DNA from: Halomonas faecis
GTDB lineage: Bacteria > Pseudomonadota > Gammaproteobacteria > Pseudomonadales > Halomonadaceae
DNA: 64,000 nucleotides
Direction: 5' to 3'
Assembly: GCF_010993975.1 (NCBI RefSeq)
Contig: NZ_JAACZO010000004.1
Span: forward strand, 82,260-146,259
In this document: in pieces, positions 8,519 through 17,695 of the stretch
Numbering within the stretch: position 1 is the first letter of the stretch
How the letters are laid out: every line of letters starts with the position of its first letter
Program-made: the position numbers and the translations under genes
The notes under the pieces: generated by a model
Told to the model about the DNA's origin: nothing
Database searches by the model: none
What the model saw: only the letters and a program-made list of their open reading frames with translations

Positions 8519-9921
8519 TGACCCCAGTGATCCTGGCCGGCGGCGCCGGTACGCGGCTGTGGCCGCTGTCGCGTCACCAGCGGCCCAAGCAGTTCCTCTC
8601 GCTGCTCGACGACGCGCCGCTGCTGGCTGCCACCCTGGCGCGACTCGAGGGGCTGGATCATGCGCCGCCCATCGTCATCTGCCACGAGGATCACCGTTTC
8701 CTCGCGGCCGAGCAGTTGCGCCGGGCCGGCGTGGCCGACGCGACCCTGCTGCTCGAGCCGGAAGGGCGTGGCACCGCGCCGGCCATCGCCCTGGCGGCAC
8801 TGCTGGTCCAGCGCCGCGACGAGCGCCATTCGCTGGTGGTGCTGCCGGCCGACCACTGCATCCTCGACCGCGCCGCCTTTCAGGCGAGTCTCGCCCGGGC
8901 CCTGGTGCTCGCCGAACAGGGTTGGCTGACCACCCTTGGCGTGGTGCCCGACCGCGCCGAAACCGGCTACGGCTACGTTCGTCCCGGCGCGCCGCTCTCC
9001 GAGGGTGGGCGACGGGTGGCGGCCTTTGTGGAGAAGCCCGATGCGGCCACTGCCGAGGCGCTGCTGGCCGAGGGAGAGTGCTGCTGGAACAGCGGACTCT
9101 TCGTGCTGCGTCCGGACGTCTACCTCGACGAGCTGGCACGTCTGGAACCGGCGATTCTCGACGCCTGCCGCCGTGCCATGACCGCGGCCAGCCTGGACCG
9201 TGATTTCCTGCGCCCCGGCGCCGAGGCGTTCTGTTCGAGTCCCGATCGGTCCATCGACGTGGCGGTGATGGAGTGCACCGCACGCGCCGCCACGGTGCCG
9301 CTGGCGGCGGGATGGAGCGACATCGGTTCGTGGCAGGCGCTGTGGGAAGCGTTGCCTCACGACGCCGACGGCAACGCCCTGCGCGGCGAGGTGCGCTGTG
9401 CGGCGAGCCGCAATCTGCTGGTGCACGCCGAGGGGCAGCTGGTGGCCACGCTGGGCGTGGAGAACCTGGCGATCGTCACCACCGCGGACGCCGTACTGGT
9501 GGCCGACCGACGTCGCGGCCAGGAGCTGCGCCAGCTGGTCGACCGCCTGACGGTCGAGGGCCGAGCCGAGGTAGCCCAGCACGCCACCGTGCATCGCCCC
9601 TGGGGGCGCTATCGGATTCTCGAGGCCGGGCCGGGCTATCAGGTCAAGCACCTCACCGTGAAGCCCGGCGCACGGCTGTCGCGCCAGTATCATCGCCATC
9701 GCGCCGAACACTGGGTGGTGGTCGGCGGCACGGCACGGGTCACCCTGGATGACGAGGCCGTCTCTCTCGCGGCGACGCAATCCATCGACATTCCCGTGGG
9801 GCGCGTGCACTGCCTGGCCAACCCCGGCCCGGGCGACCTGGAGCTGATCGAGGTGCAGTCCGGCGACTACCTGGGCGAGGACGACATCGTGCGCCTGGAC
9901 GACCGCTACGGGCGGGAGTGA
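8515..9921 (+). CDS. manC: Mannose-1-phosphate guanylyltransferase / mannose-6-phosphate isomerase
   Basis: 468 aa bifunctional type II enzyme making GDP-mannose. The N-terminal nucleotidyltransferase begins PVILAGGAGTRLWPLSR and has the FVEKPDAATAEAL sugar-phosphate loop near residue 170 and CCWNSGLFV near 187. The C-terminal ~110 residues form the cupin isomerase domain (HRPWGRYRILEAGPGYQVK, QYHRHRAEHWVVV, a VHCLANPG loop). GDP-mannose would feed exopolysaccharide or LPS. The start at 8515 overlaps the sulfatase stop; the second ATG at 8518 is equally possible. It ends 3 bp from the convergent acyltransferase gene. Confidence 0.92.
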   Translation: MMTPVILAGGAGTRLWPLSRHQRPKQFLSLLDDAPLLAATLARLEGLDHAPPIVICHEDHRFLAAEQLRRAGVADATLLLEPEGRGTAPAIALAALLVQRRDERHSLVVLPADHCILDRAAFQASLARALVLAEQGWLTTLGVVPDRAETGYGYVRPGAPLSEGGRRVAAFVEKPDAATAEALLAEGECCWNSGLFVLRPDVYLDELARLEPAILDACRRAMTAASLDRDFLRPGAEAFCSSPDRSIDVAVMECTARAATVPLAAGWSDIGSWQALWEALPHDADGNALRGEVRCAASRNLLVHAEGQLVATLGVENLAIVTTADAVLVADRRRGQELRQLVDRLTVEGRAEVAQHATVHRPWGRYRILEAGPGYQVKHLTVKPGARLSRQYHRHRAEHWVVVGGTARVTLDDEAVSLAATQSIDIPVGRVHCLANPGPGDLELIEVQSGDYLGEDDIVRLDDRYGRE

Positions 9922-9924
9922 GGT

Positions 9925-10854
9925 TCAATAGATCCGGTAGCGGCGATAGTCGGGGCGGCCTTCCTGTTGCTGGATCACCTTGCGGTAGCGTTTGTACTCC
10001 CACTGGTACTGCGCGGGGTCGAGGGCGATGGCGGCCTCCACGCAGGCGTTGACGCCGCTGGCCGACTCGCCTTCGTCCGTCGAGTAGACTCGCTCGTCGG
10101 CAGCCAGGAAGTGGATAGCGAAGCCGCGGCCGGGCAGGCGGCGTGCCACGCCGGTGACCACCCGCGCTTCGGTGCGTGCCACCAGCTTGGGCAGCAGCGT
10201 GGCGGTGTAGGCGAGCCGCCCGAAGAAGGGGGCGAAGACGCCGCTGCCCCAGGAGGGTTCCTGGTCGGGCAGGATGCCCACCGCTTCGCTGCGCTTGAGC
10301 GCCTTGAGCAGCGCCGCCACGCCACGCGGGTTGGTGGGCACCAGCCGGGCACCCATGCGCTCGCGACCCTGGCGGATCACCGGGTCGAGAGGGGCGATCT
10401 TGGGCGGCTCGTACATGGCGGTGAAGGGGAAGTGGCCGGACAGCCAGAAGTTGAGTACTTCCCAGTTGCCGAAATGGGGAGCGAGCACGATGACGCCGCG
10501 CCCTTCGCTGCGCGCGGCGTCGAGCAGCTCGCGTCCGTGCACCTCGAGAATGCTGGCTTCCACCCGTTTCGGCGGCGCCATCCAGGCCAGGCCCAGCTCG
10601 AACATGGTGGCGGCGGAGTGGGTGAGGCTCGCGCGCGCCAGGCGCGGGCGGTCCTTGTCCGCGAGCTCGGGGTAGACCTGGGCGAGATTGATCTCGGTGA
10701 CCTGGCGTTCGCGACGGCTGAATGCGTGGACCAGCGGGCCGGTCAGCCGGGCCAGGCGCCATAGGCCGGTCAGACGCCAATTGGCCAGGACGCGCCACAG
10801 GGTGGCGATGGCGCGGGCCTGGAGGGCGGCGAGGCGTGGATCGCGACGGGCCAT
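9925..10854 (-). CDS. Lipid A biosynthesis lauroyl/myristoyl acyltransferase family protein
   Basis: 309 aa, the usual size for LpxL/LpxM (HtrB). Contains the catalytic H-x4-E motif in LAPHFGNWEVLNFWL near residue 127, MYEPPKIAPLD near 150, and the GILPDQEPSWGSGVFAPFF segment near 200. Acts at the inner membrane, adding a secondary acyl chain to Kdo2-lipid IV-A. Which position or chain length it uses cannot be told. Separate from manC; the next gene (10862-11239) lies 8 bp upstream on the same strand and probably shares its transcript. Confidence 0.85.
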   Translation of the reverse strand: MARRDPRLAALQARAIATLWRVLANWRLTGLWRLARLTGPLVHAFSRRERQVTEINLAQVYPELADKDRPRLARASLTHSAATMFELGLAWMAPPKRVEASILEVHGRELLDAARSEGRGVIVLAPHFGNWEVLNFWLSGHFPFTAMYEPPKIAPLDPVIRQGRERMGARLVPTNPRGVAALLKALKRSEAVGILPDQEPSWGSGVFAPFFGRLAYTATLLPKLVARTEARVVTGVARRLPGRGFAIHFLAADERVYSTDEGESASGVNACVEAAIALDPAQYQWEYKRYRKVIQQQEGRPDYRRYRIY

Positions 10855-10861
10855 TAGCGGT

Positions 10862-11239
10862 TCAGAACAGCCAGGTCATCACGTCGTCCGGGGCGCGCTG
10901 CTCCTGCAGGCGCTTGAGCCCTTTCACGCAGCGGATGACCAGCCAGAGCACCGCCAGCAGCCAGGTGAGAAAGCCGATCAGCACCAGGGTGAGTACCCCC
11001 GAGACGCCGAAATAGAGCACGCCGATCCAGAAGGTGCGGATCAGGAAGCGGTAGTGGTCGTCGAGCCAGGCGGGGCCTTCGCCGCGGTAGACGTAGGCCA
11101 TCACCACGCCCACCAGGGCGGTGAGACCACCGCTGACGATGCCCGCCAGGAAGAGGGCGTAGACGACGATGGGCAAGGTGGTGTCGGTGCGTTTGCCGGG
11201 CTCGGCGGCATTCCGGTCGGAGTGTGCTGGGTCGTTCAT
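10862..11239 (-). CDS. DUF4870-like small membrane protein
   Basis: 125 aa with a short acidic N-terminus and three predicted membrane spans: TLPIVVYALFLAGIVSGGL, a middle span FWIGVLYFGVSGVLTLVLIG, and TWLLAVLWLVIRCVKGL. The loop GEGPAWLDDHYRFLIRTFWIG is typical of the DUF4870/YccF-type transmembrane family found next to lipid genes in gammaproteobacteria. Start 11239 has GGGAG upstream and removes an unsupported 19-residue extension. Function unknown; the likely operon with the LpxL-like gene suggests an envelope role. Confidence 0.75.
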   Translation of the reverse strand: MNDPAHSDRNAAEPGKRTDTTLPIVVYALFLAGIVSGGLTALVGVVMAYVYRGEGPAWLDDHYRFLIRTFWIGVLYFGVSGVLTLVLIGFLTWLLAVLWLVIRCVKGLKRLQEQRAPDDVMTWLF

Positions 11240-11321
11240 GGGACTCCCGCTGCGACGACGTTGGTTGGCGCCAATGATACCGGGCGTGAGCGACAATGCC
11301 AGCCGGGGGCTGACTCTAGCT

Positions 11322-11714
11322 TTAGCTCACGCTGGGCCGCGTCGGTCGGCTGATCTCCAGCAAGTTGCCGTCGGGGTCGCGCAGGTAGAGCGATTCGATG
11401 GGCCCGGTGGCGCCCTGGCGCTCCACCGGGCCCAGCTCCACGGCGACGTCCAGCGCCTCCAGGTGGCGCGCCACTTCGTCCAGCGGCAGCAGGCTGCGTA
11501 GACACAGATCGAGGCTGCCGGGGGTGGGCGTGGCAGCACGCGGCTCGATGTCGGTGGCGGTCCAGTGCAGGCGTAGGGCGATGTCGTCGAGCATCAGGTC
11601 GACCCGCTCGCGGTCGCGGTAGCGAACCTCGAGCCCGAGCACTCGGGTGTAGAAGTCCACGGCGCGGGAAATGTCGGTCACGGTGATGACCAGGTGGTCC
11701 AGACCTGACAGCAT
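11322..11714 (-). CDS. VOC (glyoxalase/bleomycin-resistance fold) family protein
   Basis: 130 aa, one pair of beta-alpha-beta-beta-beta modules. It begins GLDHLVITVTDISRAVDFYT with the first metal His, and ends YLRDPDGNLLEISRPTRP with the metal Glu. This is the pattern of GloA-like or fosfomycin-transferase-like enzymes, but the K-loop typical of FosA is absent, so it is called only to the VOC superfamily. Start 11714 has AGGAG seven bases upstream. It faces away from the methyltransferase gene at 11755. Confidence 0.8.
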   Translation of the reverse strand: MLSGLDHLVITVTDISRAVDFYTRVLGLEVRYRDRERVDLMLDDIALRLHWTATDIEPRAATPTPGSLDLCLRSLLPLDEVARHLEALDVAVELGPVERQGATGPIESLYLRDPDGNLLEISRPTRPSVS

Positions 11715-11754
11715 TCGTTTCTCCTTGGAGGAAGGTTCTGGCACAGAGGATACG

Positions 11755-12459
11755 ATGATGCAGACTTGCCCGCTATGCGCATCCCGCGACTGCCTACCCT
11801 ATCACCGCGATGCGCGGCGTGCGTATCACCGCTGCCAGGGCTGCGAGCTGGTGTTCGTACCCCCGGCGTTCCACCTGTCGCCGGCGGCGGAGAAGGCCGA
11901 GTACGACAAGCACGAGAACCATCCCGACGATCCCGGCTATCGGCGCTTCCTGTCGCGGCTCTTCATGCCGCTGCGCGAGCGGCTCGCGCCCGATGCATGC
12001 GGGCTCGACTTCGGTGCCGGCCCGGGGCCGACCTTGTCGGTGATGTTTGCCGAGGCCGGCCATCCCATGGCCATCTACGACCCCTACTACGCGCCGGACG
12101 CCAGCGTACTGAGCGACACCTACGACTTCATCACCGCCACCGAGGTGGTGGAGCATCTGTACGCCCCCGGCCGTGAGCTGGTGCGGCTGGTCGAGAGACT
12201 CGCCCTCGACGGCTGGCTGGGGATCATGACCAAGCGCGTGCGGTCCCGCGAGGCGTTCGCCCGCTGGCACTACATCCAGGATCCGACCCACGTGTGCTTC
12301 TTCAGCGAGGCGACCTTTTGCTGGGTGGCACGGAGGCTTGGCTTGCACGTCGAATTTCCCGCGGCAGACGTGGTACTGCTGCAGAAAACGAACGCGACCG
12401 CCGGGTTATTGAGCGATTTCGATAACATACTGTTATACGGCGAAAAATTGCGTCACTGA
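11755..12459 (+). CDS. Zinc-ribbon SAM-dependent methyltransferase
   Basis: 234 aa. The N-terminal zinc ribbon has CPLCASRDC and, about 15 residues later, CQGCELVFV. The Rossmann SAM site is GLDFGAGPGPTLSVMFAEAG near residue 80, and motif post-I is AIYDPYYAPD. FITATEVVEHLYAPGREL matches the family's acidic motif IV. This architecture is common in small-molecule and tRNA-type methyltransferases of unknown substrate. The first of two adjacent ATGs (11755, 11758) is taken; either is possible. Confidence 0.75.
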   Translation: MMQTCPLCASRDCLPYHRDARRAYHRCQGCELVFVPPAFHLSPAAEKAEYDKHENHPDDPGYRRFLSRLFMPLRERLAPDACGLDFGAGPGPTLSVMFAEAGHPMAIYDPYYAPDASVLSDTYDFITATEVVEHLYAPGRELVRLVERLALDGWLGIMTKRVRSREAFARWHYIQDPTHVCFFSEATFCWVARRLGLHVEFPAADVVLLQKTNATAGLLSDFDNILLYGEKLRH

Positions 12460-12491
12460 CGTTGACTCGCAGGGCCTTGGGCGTATGATCT

Positions 12492-12545
12492 CCGCCGCGC
12501 CGTTCGTTCGCTCGGCCCATTGACGCGTGCCGGTCGGCGCGGCGG
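12492..12545. repeat. Perfect 11-bp inverted repeat, possible terminator stem
   Basis: The arm CCGCCGCGCCG at 12492-12502 is exactly complementary to CGGCGCGGCGG at 12535-12545, with 32 bases between. A TTTTT run follows about ten bases later (12556-12560). It lies just after the methyltransferase gene and before the MFS gene, so it may end the upstream transcript. The wide loop makes it an imperfect terminator. Confidence 0.4.
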
Positions 12546-12607
12546 TGGCGGGCGTTTTTCCGGGGTATCGACCATCCTGTGTGCTGACTCCCAAGCGAGG
12601 CGAGAAC

Positions 12608-14038
12608 ATGTCGCGGCAACTGCTGGCCATGGCCCTGGCGCCCCTGCTGGGGCTGTTCATACTCGGCATCGGCAATGGTTTCCTGGCCACGGTGATCACC
12701 CTGCGTCTCGACGCCGCCGGGGAGTCGCCGGTGGTGATCGGCGGGGTGTCGTCGGCCTATTTCATCGGCCTGGCACTGGGCGCCATGCTCAACGACCGGC
12801 TGCTGTTGCGCATCGGCCATATCCGCGCCTACGGCAGCTTCGCTTCGCTGGTTGCCGTCACCGTGCTGCTGCAGGGGCTGGTCGCCGAGCCCTGGGCGTG
12901 GTTCGGCCTGCGCCTGATCGGCGGCTGGGCGACGGTGGGCGTGTATCTGGTCATCGAGAGCTGGCTGCTCACCGCGGGCGAGGCGAAGGTGCGCGGCCGC
13001 TTGCTGGCGCTGTACATGATCTCGCTCTACGCCGCGGGCGTTCTCGGCCAGCTGCTGCTGGGGCTGACCGAGGCCATGGGCGGTTCGGCCTCGTTCATCG
13101 TCATCGGCATGCTGGCGTCGCTCTCCGTGCTGCCCATGGCGATGATTCCACGGGTCTCGCCGCTGATCGACAAGGCCGAGCCGCTCTCGCCGCTGCGCCT
13201 GATCACGCTGACGCCCACCGGGGTGATGGGCAGTTTCGGCTCGGGACTGGCGGTGGCGGCGGTCTACACCTTGCTGCCGCTCTACCTGCAGCGTGTCGGT
13301 TTCGCGGTGGATCGGGTCGGCCAGATGATGGCCGTGGTGGTACTCGGCGCCTTGCTGCTGCAGTACCCGGTGGGGCGCTGGTCCGACCGTCACGACCGGC
13401 AGATGGTGCTGATCCTGATCGGCGGCTTCTGCACGGCGATCTCGGCGGCCGTGCTGCTGCTGCCGATGACCCCCTGGCTGCTGGCGGGGCTGCTGTTTCT
13501 GCTCGGGGGCGGCGTTTTCTCGCTCTATCCGGTGGCCGTGGGCCACGCCGCCGACCGTGCTCCGGCCGGGGCGCTGGTGCGCATGAGCCAGGGCCTGCTG
13601 TTGATCAATGCCATCGGTTCGGCGCTGAGCCCCTCGCTGGTCTCGCCGCTGATGGTGGTCATGGGCGATGCCGGACTGTTCTGGGCCTTCGGGGGGTTGG
13701 GGCTATTCCTGGTGGGTTTCTTCGCCTGGCGGCGCAGCGTACGCCCGGCGCCGGTACCGGTGGCGCCCTTCGCGCCGACCACGCCCATGTCGTCGGTGGG
13801 TGCCGAACTGGTGGTCACCGAGGAGCTGGTGCAGGGGGCCATCGAGCACGAACACGTCGAGGATCTCTCCGCTGCCGTGCCCGAGGTGGCGGTCGTCGAG
13901 CCGCTGGTGGGCCCACCAGCGGCCGACGAGCCGCATATCGTCTACTATGACGAGGCCGCTGCACCATCGAGCGATGACGGTGCCGACCGGGAAGGCGAAA
14001 CCCTGACCGAGTCGCCGCAGTCCGGATACCATGGCTGA
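12608..14038 (+). CDS. MFS transporter (YcaD/UMF-like) with long acidic tail
   Basis: 476 aa. Twelve hydrophobic spans fill about residues 5-390, with an MFS motif A-like loop GAMLNDRLLLRIGHIRAYG between spans 2 and 3 and VGRWSDRHDRQM in the second half. The conserved WLLTAGEAKVRGRLLALYM resembles the YcaD/major facilitator UMF family. The last ~80 residues form an acidic, low-complexity cytosolic tail (EELVQGAIEHEHVEDL, EPHIVYYDEAAAP), unusual for the family. The start at 12608 gives a first span at once, whereas an upstream extension would be GC-rich nonsense. Substrate unknown. Confidence 0.8.
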   Translation: MSRQLLAMALAPLLGLFILGIGNGFLATVITLRLDAAGESPVVIGGVSSAYFIGLALGAMLNDRLLLRIGHIRAYGSFASLVAVTVLLQGLVAEPWAWFGLRLIGGWATVGVYLVIESWLLTAGEAKVRGRLLALYMISLYAAGVLGQLLLGLTEAMGGSASFIVIGMLASLSVLPMAMIPRVSPLIDKAEPLSPLRLITLTPTGVMGSFGSGLAVAAVYTLLPLYLQRVGFAVDRVGQMMAVVVLGALLLQYPVGRWSDRHDRQMVLILIGGFCTAISAAVLLLPMTPWLLAGLLFLLGGGVFSLYPVAVGHAADRAPAGALVRMSQGLLLINAIGSALSPSLVSPLMVVMGDAGLFWAFGGLGLFLVGFFAWRRSVRPAPVPVAPFAPTTPMSSVGAELVVTEELVQGAIEHEHVEDLSAAVPEVAVVEPLVGPPAADEPHIVYYDEAAAPSSDDGADREGETLTESPQSGYHG

Positions 14039-14123
14039 TCGCCACGCATGGCGTGCTGCCGATGTCCCCGCCGGGCACAGCGGGGCTGCCGATCATGCGA
14101 CATTGGGCTAATGGTTAACGTAA

Positions 14124-14138
14124 AGTAGGGAATCTACT
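14124..14138. promoter_or_regulatory. Short inverted repeat upstream of acyl-CoA dehydrogenase
   Basis: AGTAG-GGAAT-CTACT forms a 5+5 inverted repeat 32 bases before the acyl-CoA dehydrogenase start, in an A/T-rich stretch. It could be a dimeric repressor site controlling the three-gene acyl-CoA unit. No regulator gene lies beside it. Confidence 0.3.
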
Positions 14139-14169
14139 ATCGCCGTTATCATTTTTCCGAGGTGTTGCC

Positions 14170-15960
14170 ATGGTTTCCTTCATCCCTCCCGTTCGCGATC
14201 AGCGGTTCGTGCTCGAGGAGTTGCTCGAGCACCGCTCTCTCTCATTGCCGGGCTTCGAGGAGGCGAACCCGGAGCTGGTCGAGGCGGTGCTGGAAGAGGC
14301 GGCGAGGCTCGCCGGCGAGGTATGGGCTCCGCTCAACGTCAGCGGTGACCGCCAGGGCTGCACGCGCCGCGATGACGGCGGGGTGACTCTGCCCGAGGGC
14401 TTTGCCGAGGCCTACCGCGCCTACGCCGAGGGTGGCTGGAACGGTATCGGCGTGGCCGAGGCGCAGGGCGGCCAGGGGCTGCCCGAGGTGGTGGCGAGCA
14501 GCGTGCAGGAGATGCTGCACGGCGCCAACATGGCGCTGGGACTATGCCCCATGCTCACCGCCGGTGCCATCGAGGCGCTGGCCCACCACGGCAGCGAAGC
14601 GCAGAAGGCGATCTACCTGCCCAGGCTGGTGGAAGGTTCCTGGACCGGCACCATGAACCTCACCGAGCCCCAGGCGGGCTCCGATCTCTCCAAAGTGCGC
14701 ACCCGCGCCGTGCCCAGCGACGCCGTGCCCGGCGAGTATCGCCTCTTCGGCCAGAAGATTTTCATCACCTGGGGCGAGCACGAGGCCAGCGACAACATCC
14801 TCCATCTGGTGCTGGCGCGCACGCCGAATGCCCCCGAGGGCAACAAGGGCATTTCGCTGTTCCTGGTGCCGAAGTTCCTGGTCAACGACGACGGCTCCCT
14901 GGGGGAACGCAATGATGTCGTCTGCGCGGCCATCGAGCACAAGCTGGGCATTCACGGTTCGCCCACCTGCACGCTGAGTTTCGGCGAGAACGACGGTGCC
15001 ATCGGCTATCTGGTCGGTGAGGAGGGGCGCGGCCTCAACCACATGTTCACCATGATGAACGAGGCTCGCCACAAGGTGGGCGTGCAGGGCATCGGCGTGG
15101 CCGAGCGCGCCTGCCAGCACGCTTTCGCCTATGCGCTGGATCGCGTTCAAGGCAAGGCCCGCGGCCACGAGAGCACCATCAGCGAGCATCTCGACGTGCG
15201 CCGCATGCTGCTCTCCATGCGGGCGCGAACGGACGCCCTGCGGGCGCTGGCCCTCACCTGTGCTGCCGAACTCGACGAGGCGCGCCACAGCGATGACACC
15301 GAGGCACGGCGTGCCGCCCAGGCACGGGTCGACGTGCTGATCCCGGTGGTCAAGGCGTTTTCCACCGACCAAGCCGTTGAGATCGCCTCGCTGGGCGTGC
15401 AGGTCCACGGTGGCATGGGCTACATCGAGGAGACCGGCGCCGCCCAGCTGCTGCGTGACGTGCGCATCGCGCCGATCTATGAGGGCACCAACGGCATCCA
15501 GGCGCTCGATCTGGCCGGGCGCAAGCTGCAGCGTGACGGCGGGGCGGCCCTGGCCGGGCTGATCGATGACGTCGAGGCGACCGCCCAGGCGCTCGCTGCC
15601 AGCCCCGAACTGGCCTACTTGAGCCCCGGCCTGGCGGCTGGCGTGGCCGACTTGCGTGCGGCCCTGGCGGTGGTGCTGGAGCAGGGCGCCGATCCCGCCC
15701 AGGGAGCGGATGCCATCCAGGCCTATGCCACGCCCTTCCTGAGCCTGGTCGGCCACGTGCTGTGCGCCTGGCAGATGGGGCGTGCCGCTTTCAAGGCCCA
15801 GGCCGCGATCAAGGCCGGCAGCCAGGATCCCTTCTACCCCGCCAAGCTGGCCGGCGCCGACTATGCCATTCGCCACTGGCTGCCAGTGGGGCGCGCCCAG
15901 CGCGCGGCGATCGAGGCCGGTATGGAGAGCCTCGCCGCCTTCGACGCCCGCCCTCAGTGA
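14170..15960 (+). CDS. Acyl-CoA dehydrogenase with C-terminal domain
   Basis: 596 aa, the size of the long acyl-CoA dehydrogenase group (PF12806 tail) used for short or unusual acyl-CoAs. The FAD/substrate motif is MNLTEPQAGSDLSKVRTRAV near residue 160, with MNEARHKVGVQGIGVAERA near 300 and the late VHGGMGYIEETGAAQLLRD containing the catalytic-region glutamate. It introduces a 2,3 double bond into an acyl-CoA and passes electrons to ETF. The following genes encode a CoA ligase and a 3-hydroxyacyl-CoA dehydrogenase, so the three look like a catabolic module. DmdC-type methylthiopropionyl-CoA dehydrogenases share this architecture and remain an alternative. Confidence 0.85.
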   Translation: MVSFIPPVRDQRFVLEELLEHRSLSLPGFEEANPELVEAVLEEAARLAGEVWAPLNVSGDRQGCTRRDDGGVTLPEGFAEAYRAYAEGGWNGIGVAEAQGGQGLPEVVASSVQEMLHGANMALGLCPMLTAGAIEALAHHGSEAQKAIYLPRLVEGSWTGTMNLTEPQAGSDLSKVRTRAVPSDAVPGEYRLFGQKIFITWGEHEASDNILHLVLARTPNAPEGNKGISLFLVPKFLVNDDGSLGERNDVVCAAIEHKLGIHGSPTCTLSFGENDGAIGYLVGEEGRGLNHMFTMMNEARHKVGVQGIGVAERACQHAFAYALDRVQGKARGHESTISEHLDVRRMLLSMRARTDALRALALTCAAELDEARHSDDTEARRAAQARVDVLIPVVKAFSTDQAVEIASLGVQVHGGMGYIEETGAAQLLRDVRIAPIYEGTNGIQALDLAGRKLQRDGGAALAGLIDDVEATAQALAASPELAYLSPGLAAGVADLRAALAVVLEQGADPAQGADAIQAYATPFLSLVGHVLCAWQMGRAAFKAQAAIKAGSQDPFYPAKLAGADYAIRHWLPVGRAQRAAIEAGMESLAAFDARPQ

Positions 15961-16049
15961 CCGATGAGGCCCGGCGCGCCACCCCGCAGCGCCGGGCCCC
16001 GTCATCGCGCATCAGCATAACGACAACGCCACCACGGAGCCCACACAGC

Positions 16050-17681
16050 ATGAACGACAGCCTCTTCGAACAGGGCCTGCCCAAGACGCCGGCCAATCAC
16101 GTCGCGCTCTCGCCGCTCACCTTCATCGAGCGTAGCGCTTCCATCTATCCCGACTATCCGGCGGTGATCCACGGCGATGTCCGCCGCAACTGGGCCGAGA
16201 CCTGGTCGCGCTGTCGCCGACTGGCCTCGGCGCTCGAGAAGCGCGGCATTCGGCCCGGCGAAACGGTGGCGGCCATGCTGCCCAACGTGCCGGCCATGTT
16301 CGAGGCCCATTTCGGGGTGCCGCTGGCGGGCTGCGTGCTGAACACGCTCAACATCCGTCTGGATGCCGCGGCCATCGCCTACATGCTCGAGCACGGCGAG
16401 GCTCGGGCCGTGCTCGTCGACCCGGAATTCGCGCCGGTGATCGAGGAGGCCATTGCGGATCTGGCCATCAAGCCGCTGGTGATCGACGTCGACGACGCCC
16501 TGTTCGAAGGCGAGGCGCGCCGCATCGGCGAGGTGGAGTACGAGGCGCTGCTCGCCGAGGGCGATCCCGAGCACCCGTATCGCCTGCCCGAGGACGAGTG
16601 GCAGGCGATCTCGCTCAATTACACCTCCGGTACCACCGGCAAGCCCAAGGGGGTGGTCTATCACCACCGTGGCGCTTACCTGAACGCGGTGAGCAACATT
16701 CTCGAATGGGCCATGCCGCACCATCCGGTCTATCTGTGGACGCTGCCGATGTTTCACTGCAACGGCTGGTGCTTTCCCTGGACCATCGCTGCCAACGCCG
16801 GCGTCAGCGTGTGCTTGCGCAAGGTCGATCCCAAGAAGGTCATGAACCTGATCGCCGACGAGGGCGTCACCCACTTCAGCGGTGCCCCCATCGTGCTCAA
16901 CGGTCTGGTCAACCTGCCCGATGCCGACAAGCGCGACTTCGACCACCCGGTGAAAGTCACCACGGCCGGCGCCGCACCGCCCGCTTCGGTGATCGCCGGC
17001 GTCGAGACGCTCGGCATCGAGGTGACCCACGTCTACGGCCTCACCGAGGTCTACGGCCCGGTGACGGTGTGCGCCTGGCGCGAGGCGTGGGACGAGCTGC
17101 CGCTCGAGCAGCGCGCTAAGATCAAGGCGCGCCAGGGCGTGCGCTATCACATGCTCGAGGCGCTGTGCGTGGCCGACCCCAACACCCTGGAACCGGTGCC
17201 CAAGGATGGCCAGACCATCGGCGAGATCCTGATGCGCGGCAACAACGTCATGAAGGGCTACCTCAAGAACGAGGCGGCCACCGAGCAGGCACTGGAGGGC
17301 GGCTGGTACCATACCGGTGACCTGGCCGTGTGGCATCCCGATGGCTACGTGGAGATCAAGGACCGCTCCAAGGACATCATCATCTCCGGCGGCGAGAACA
17401 TCTCCACCATCGAGGTCGAAGATGCGATCTACGGTCATCCGGCCGTGGAGGAAGCGGCCGTGGTGGCCAAGCCCGACGAGAAGTGGGGCGAGACGCCGTG
17501 CGCTTTCGTCAAGCTCAAGACGGGCTATGGGGAGGTTACCGAGGCCGACATCATCGCCCACTGCCGCAAGCATCTGGCTGGATACAAGGTGCCCAAGACG
17601 GTGATCTTCACCGAACTGCCCAAGACGTCCACCGGCAAGATTCAGAAATTCGTGCTGCGCGACGAAGCGCGCAGACAATGA
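16050..17681 (+). CDS. AMP-forming acyl-CoA synthetase
   Basis: 543 aa ANL-superfamily ligase activating a carboxylic acid to its CoA thioester. Visible motifs: the P-loop SLNYTSGTTGKPKGVVYHHR near residue 190, HVYGLTEVYGPVTVC near 330, WYHTGDLAVWHPDGYVEIKD near 420, and the acetylated-lysine region LPKTSTGKIQKFVLR at the end. The form is that of medium-chain or DmdB-like ligases. The start at 16050 gives the standard N-terminus (AlkK-like QGLPKTPANHVALSPLTF). It lies between the dehydrogenase and the hydroxyacyl-CoA dehydrogenase and probably shares their transcript. Substrate not determinable. Confidence 0.88.
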   Translation: MNDSLFEQGLPKTPANHVALSPLTFIERSASIYPDYPAVIHGDVRRNWAETWSRCRRLASALEKRGIRPGETVAAMLPNVPAMFEAHFGVPLAGCVLNTLNIRLDAAAIAYMLEHGEARAVLVDPEFAPVIEEAIADLAIKPLVIDVDDALFEGEARRIGEVEYEALLAEGDPEHPYRLPEDEWQAISLNYTSGTTGKPKGVVYHHRGAYLNAVSNILEWAMPHHPVYLWTLPMFHCNGWCFPWTIAANAGVSVCLRKVDPKKVMNLIADEGVTHFSGAPIVLNGLVNLPDADKRDFDHPVKVTTAGAAPPASVIAGVETLGIEVTHVYGLTEVYGPVTVCAWREAWDELPLEQRAKIKARQGVRYHMLEALCVADPNTLEPVPKDGQTIGEILMRGNNVMKGYLKNEAATEQALEGGWYHTGDLAVWHPDGYVEIKDRSKDIIISGGENISTIEVEDAIYGHPAVEEAAVVAKPDEKWGETPCAFVKLKTGYGEVTEADIIAHCRKHLAGYKVPKTVIFTELPKTSTGKIQKFVLRDEARRQ

Positions 17682-17695
17682 ACGGGAGAGACAGC

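Noticed and set aside
14066..14085. CCCCGC/GCGGGG stem after the MFS gene as a terminator
   Set aside because: Short stem, no T run; not distinguishable from GC-rich background.
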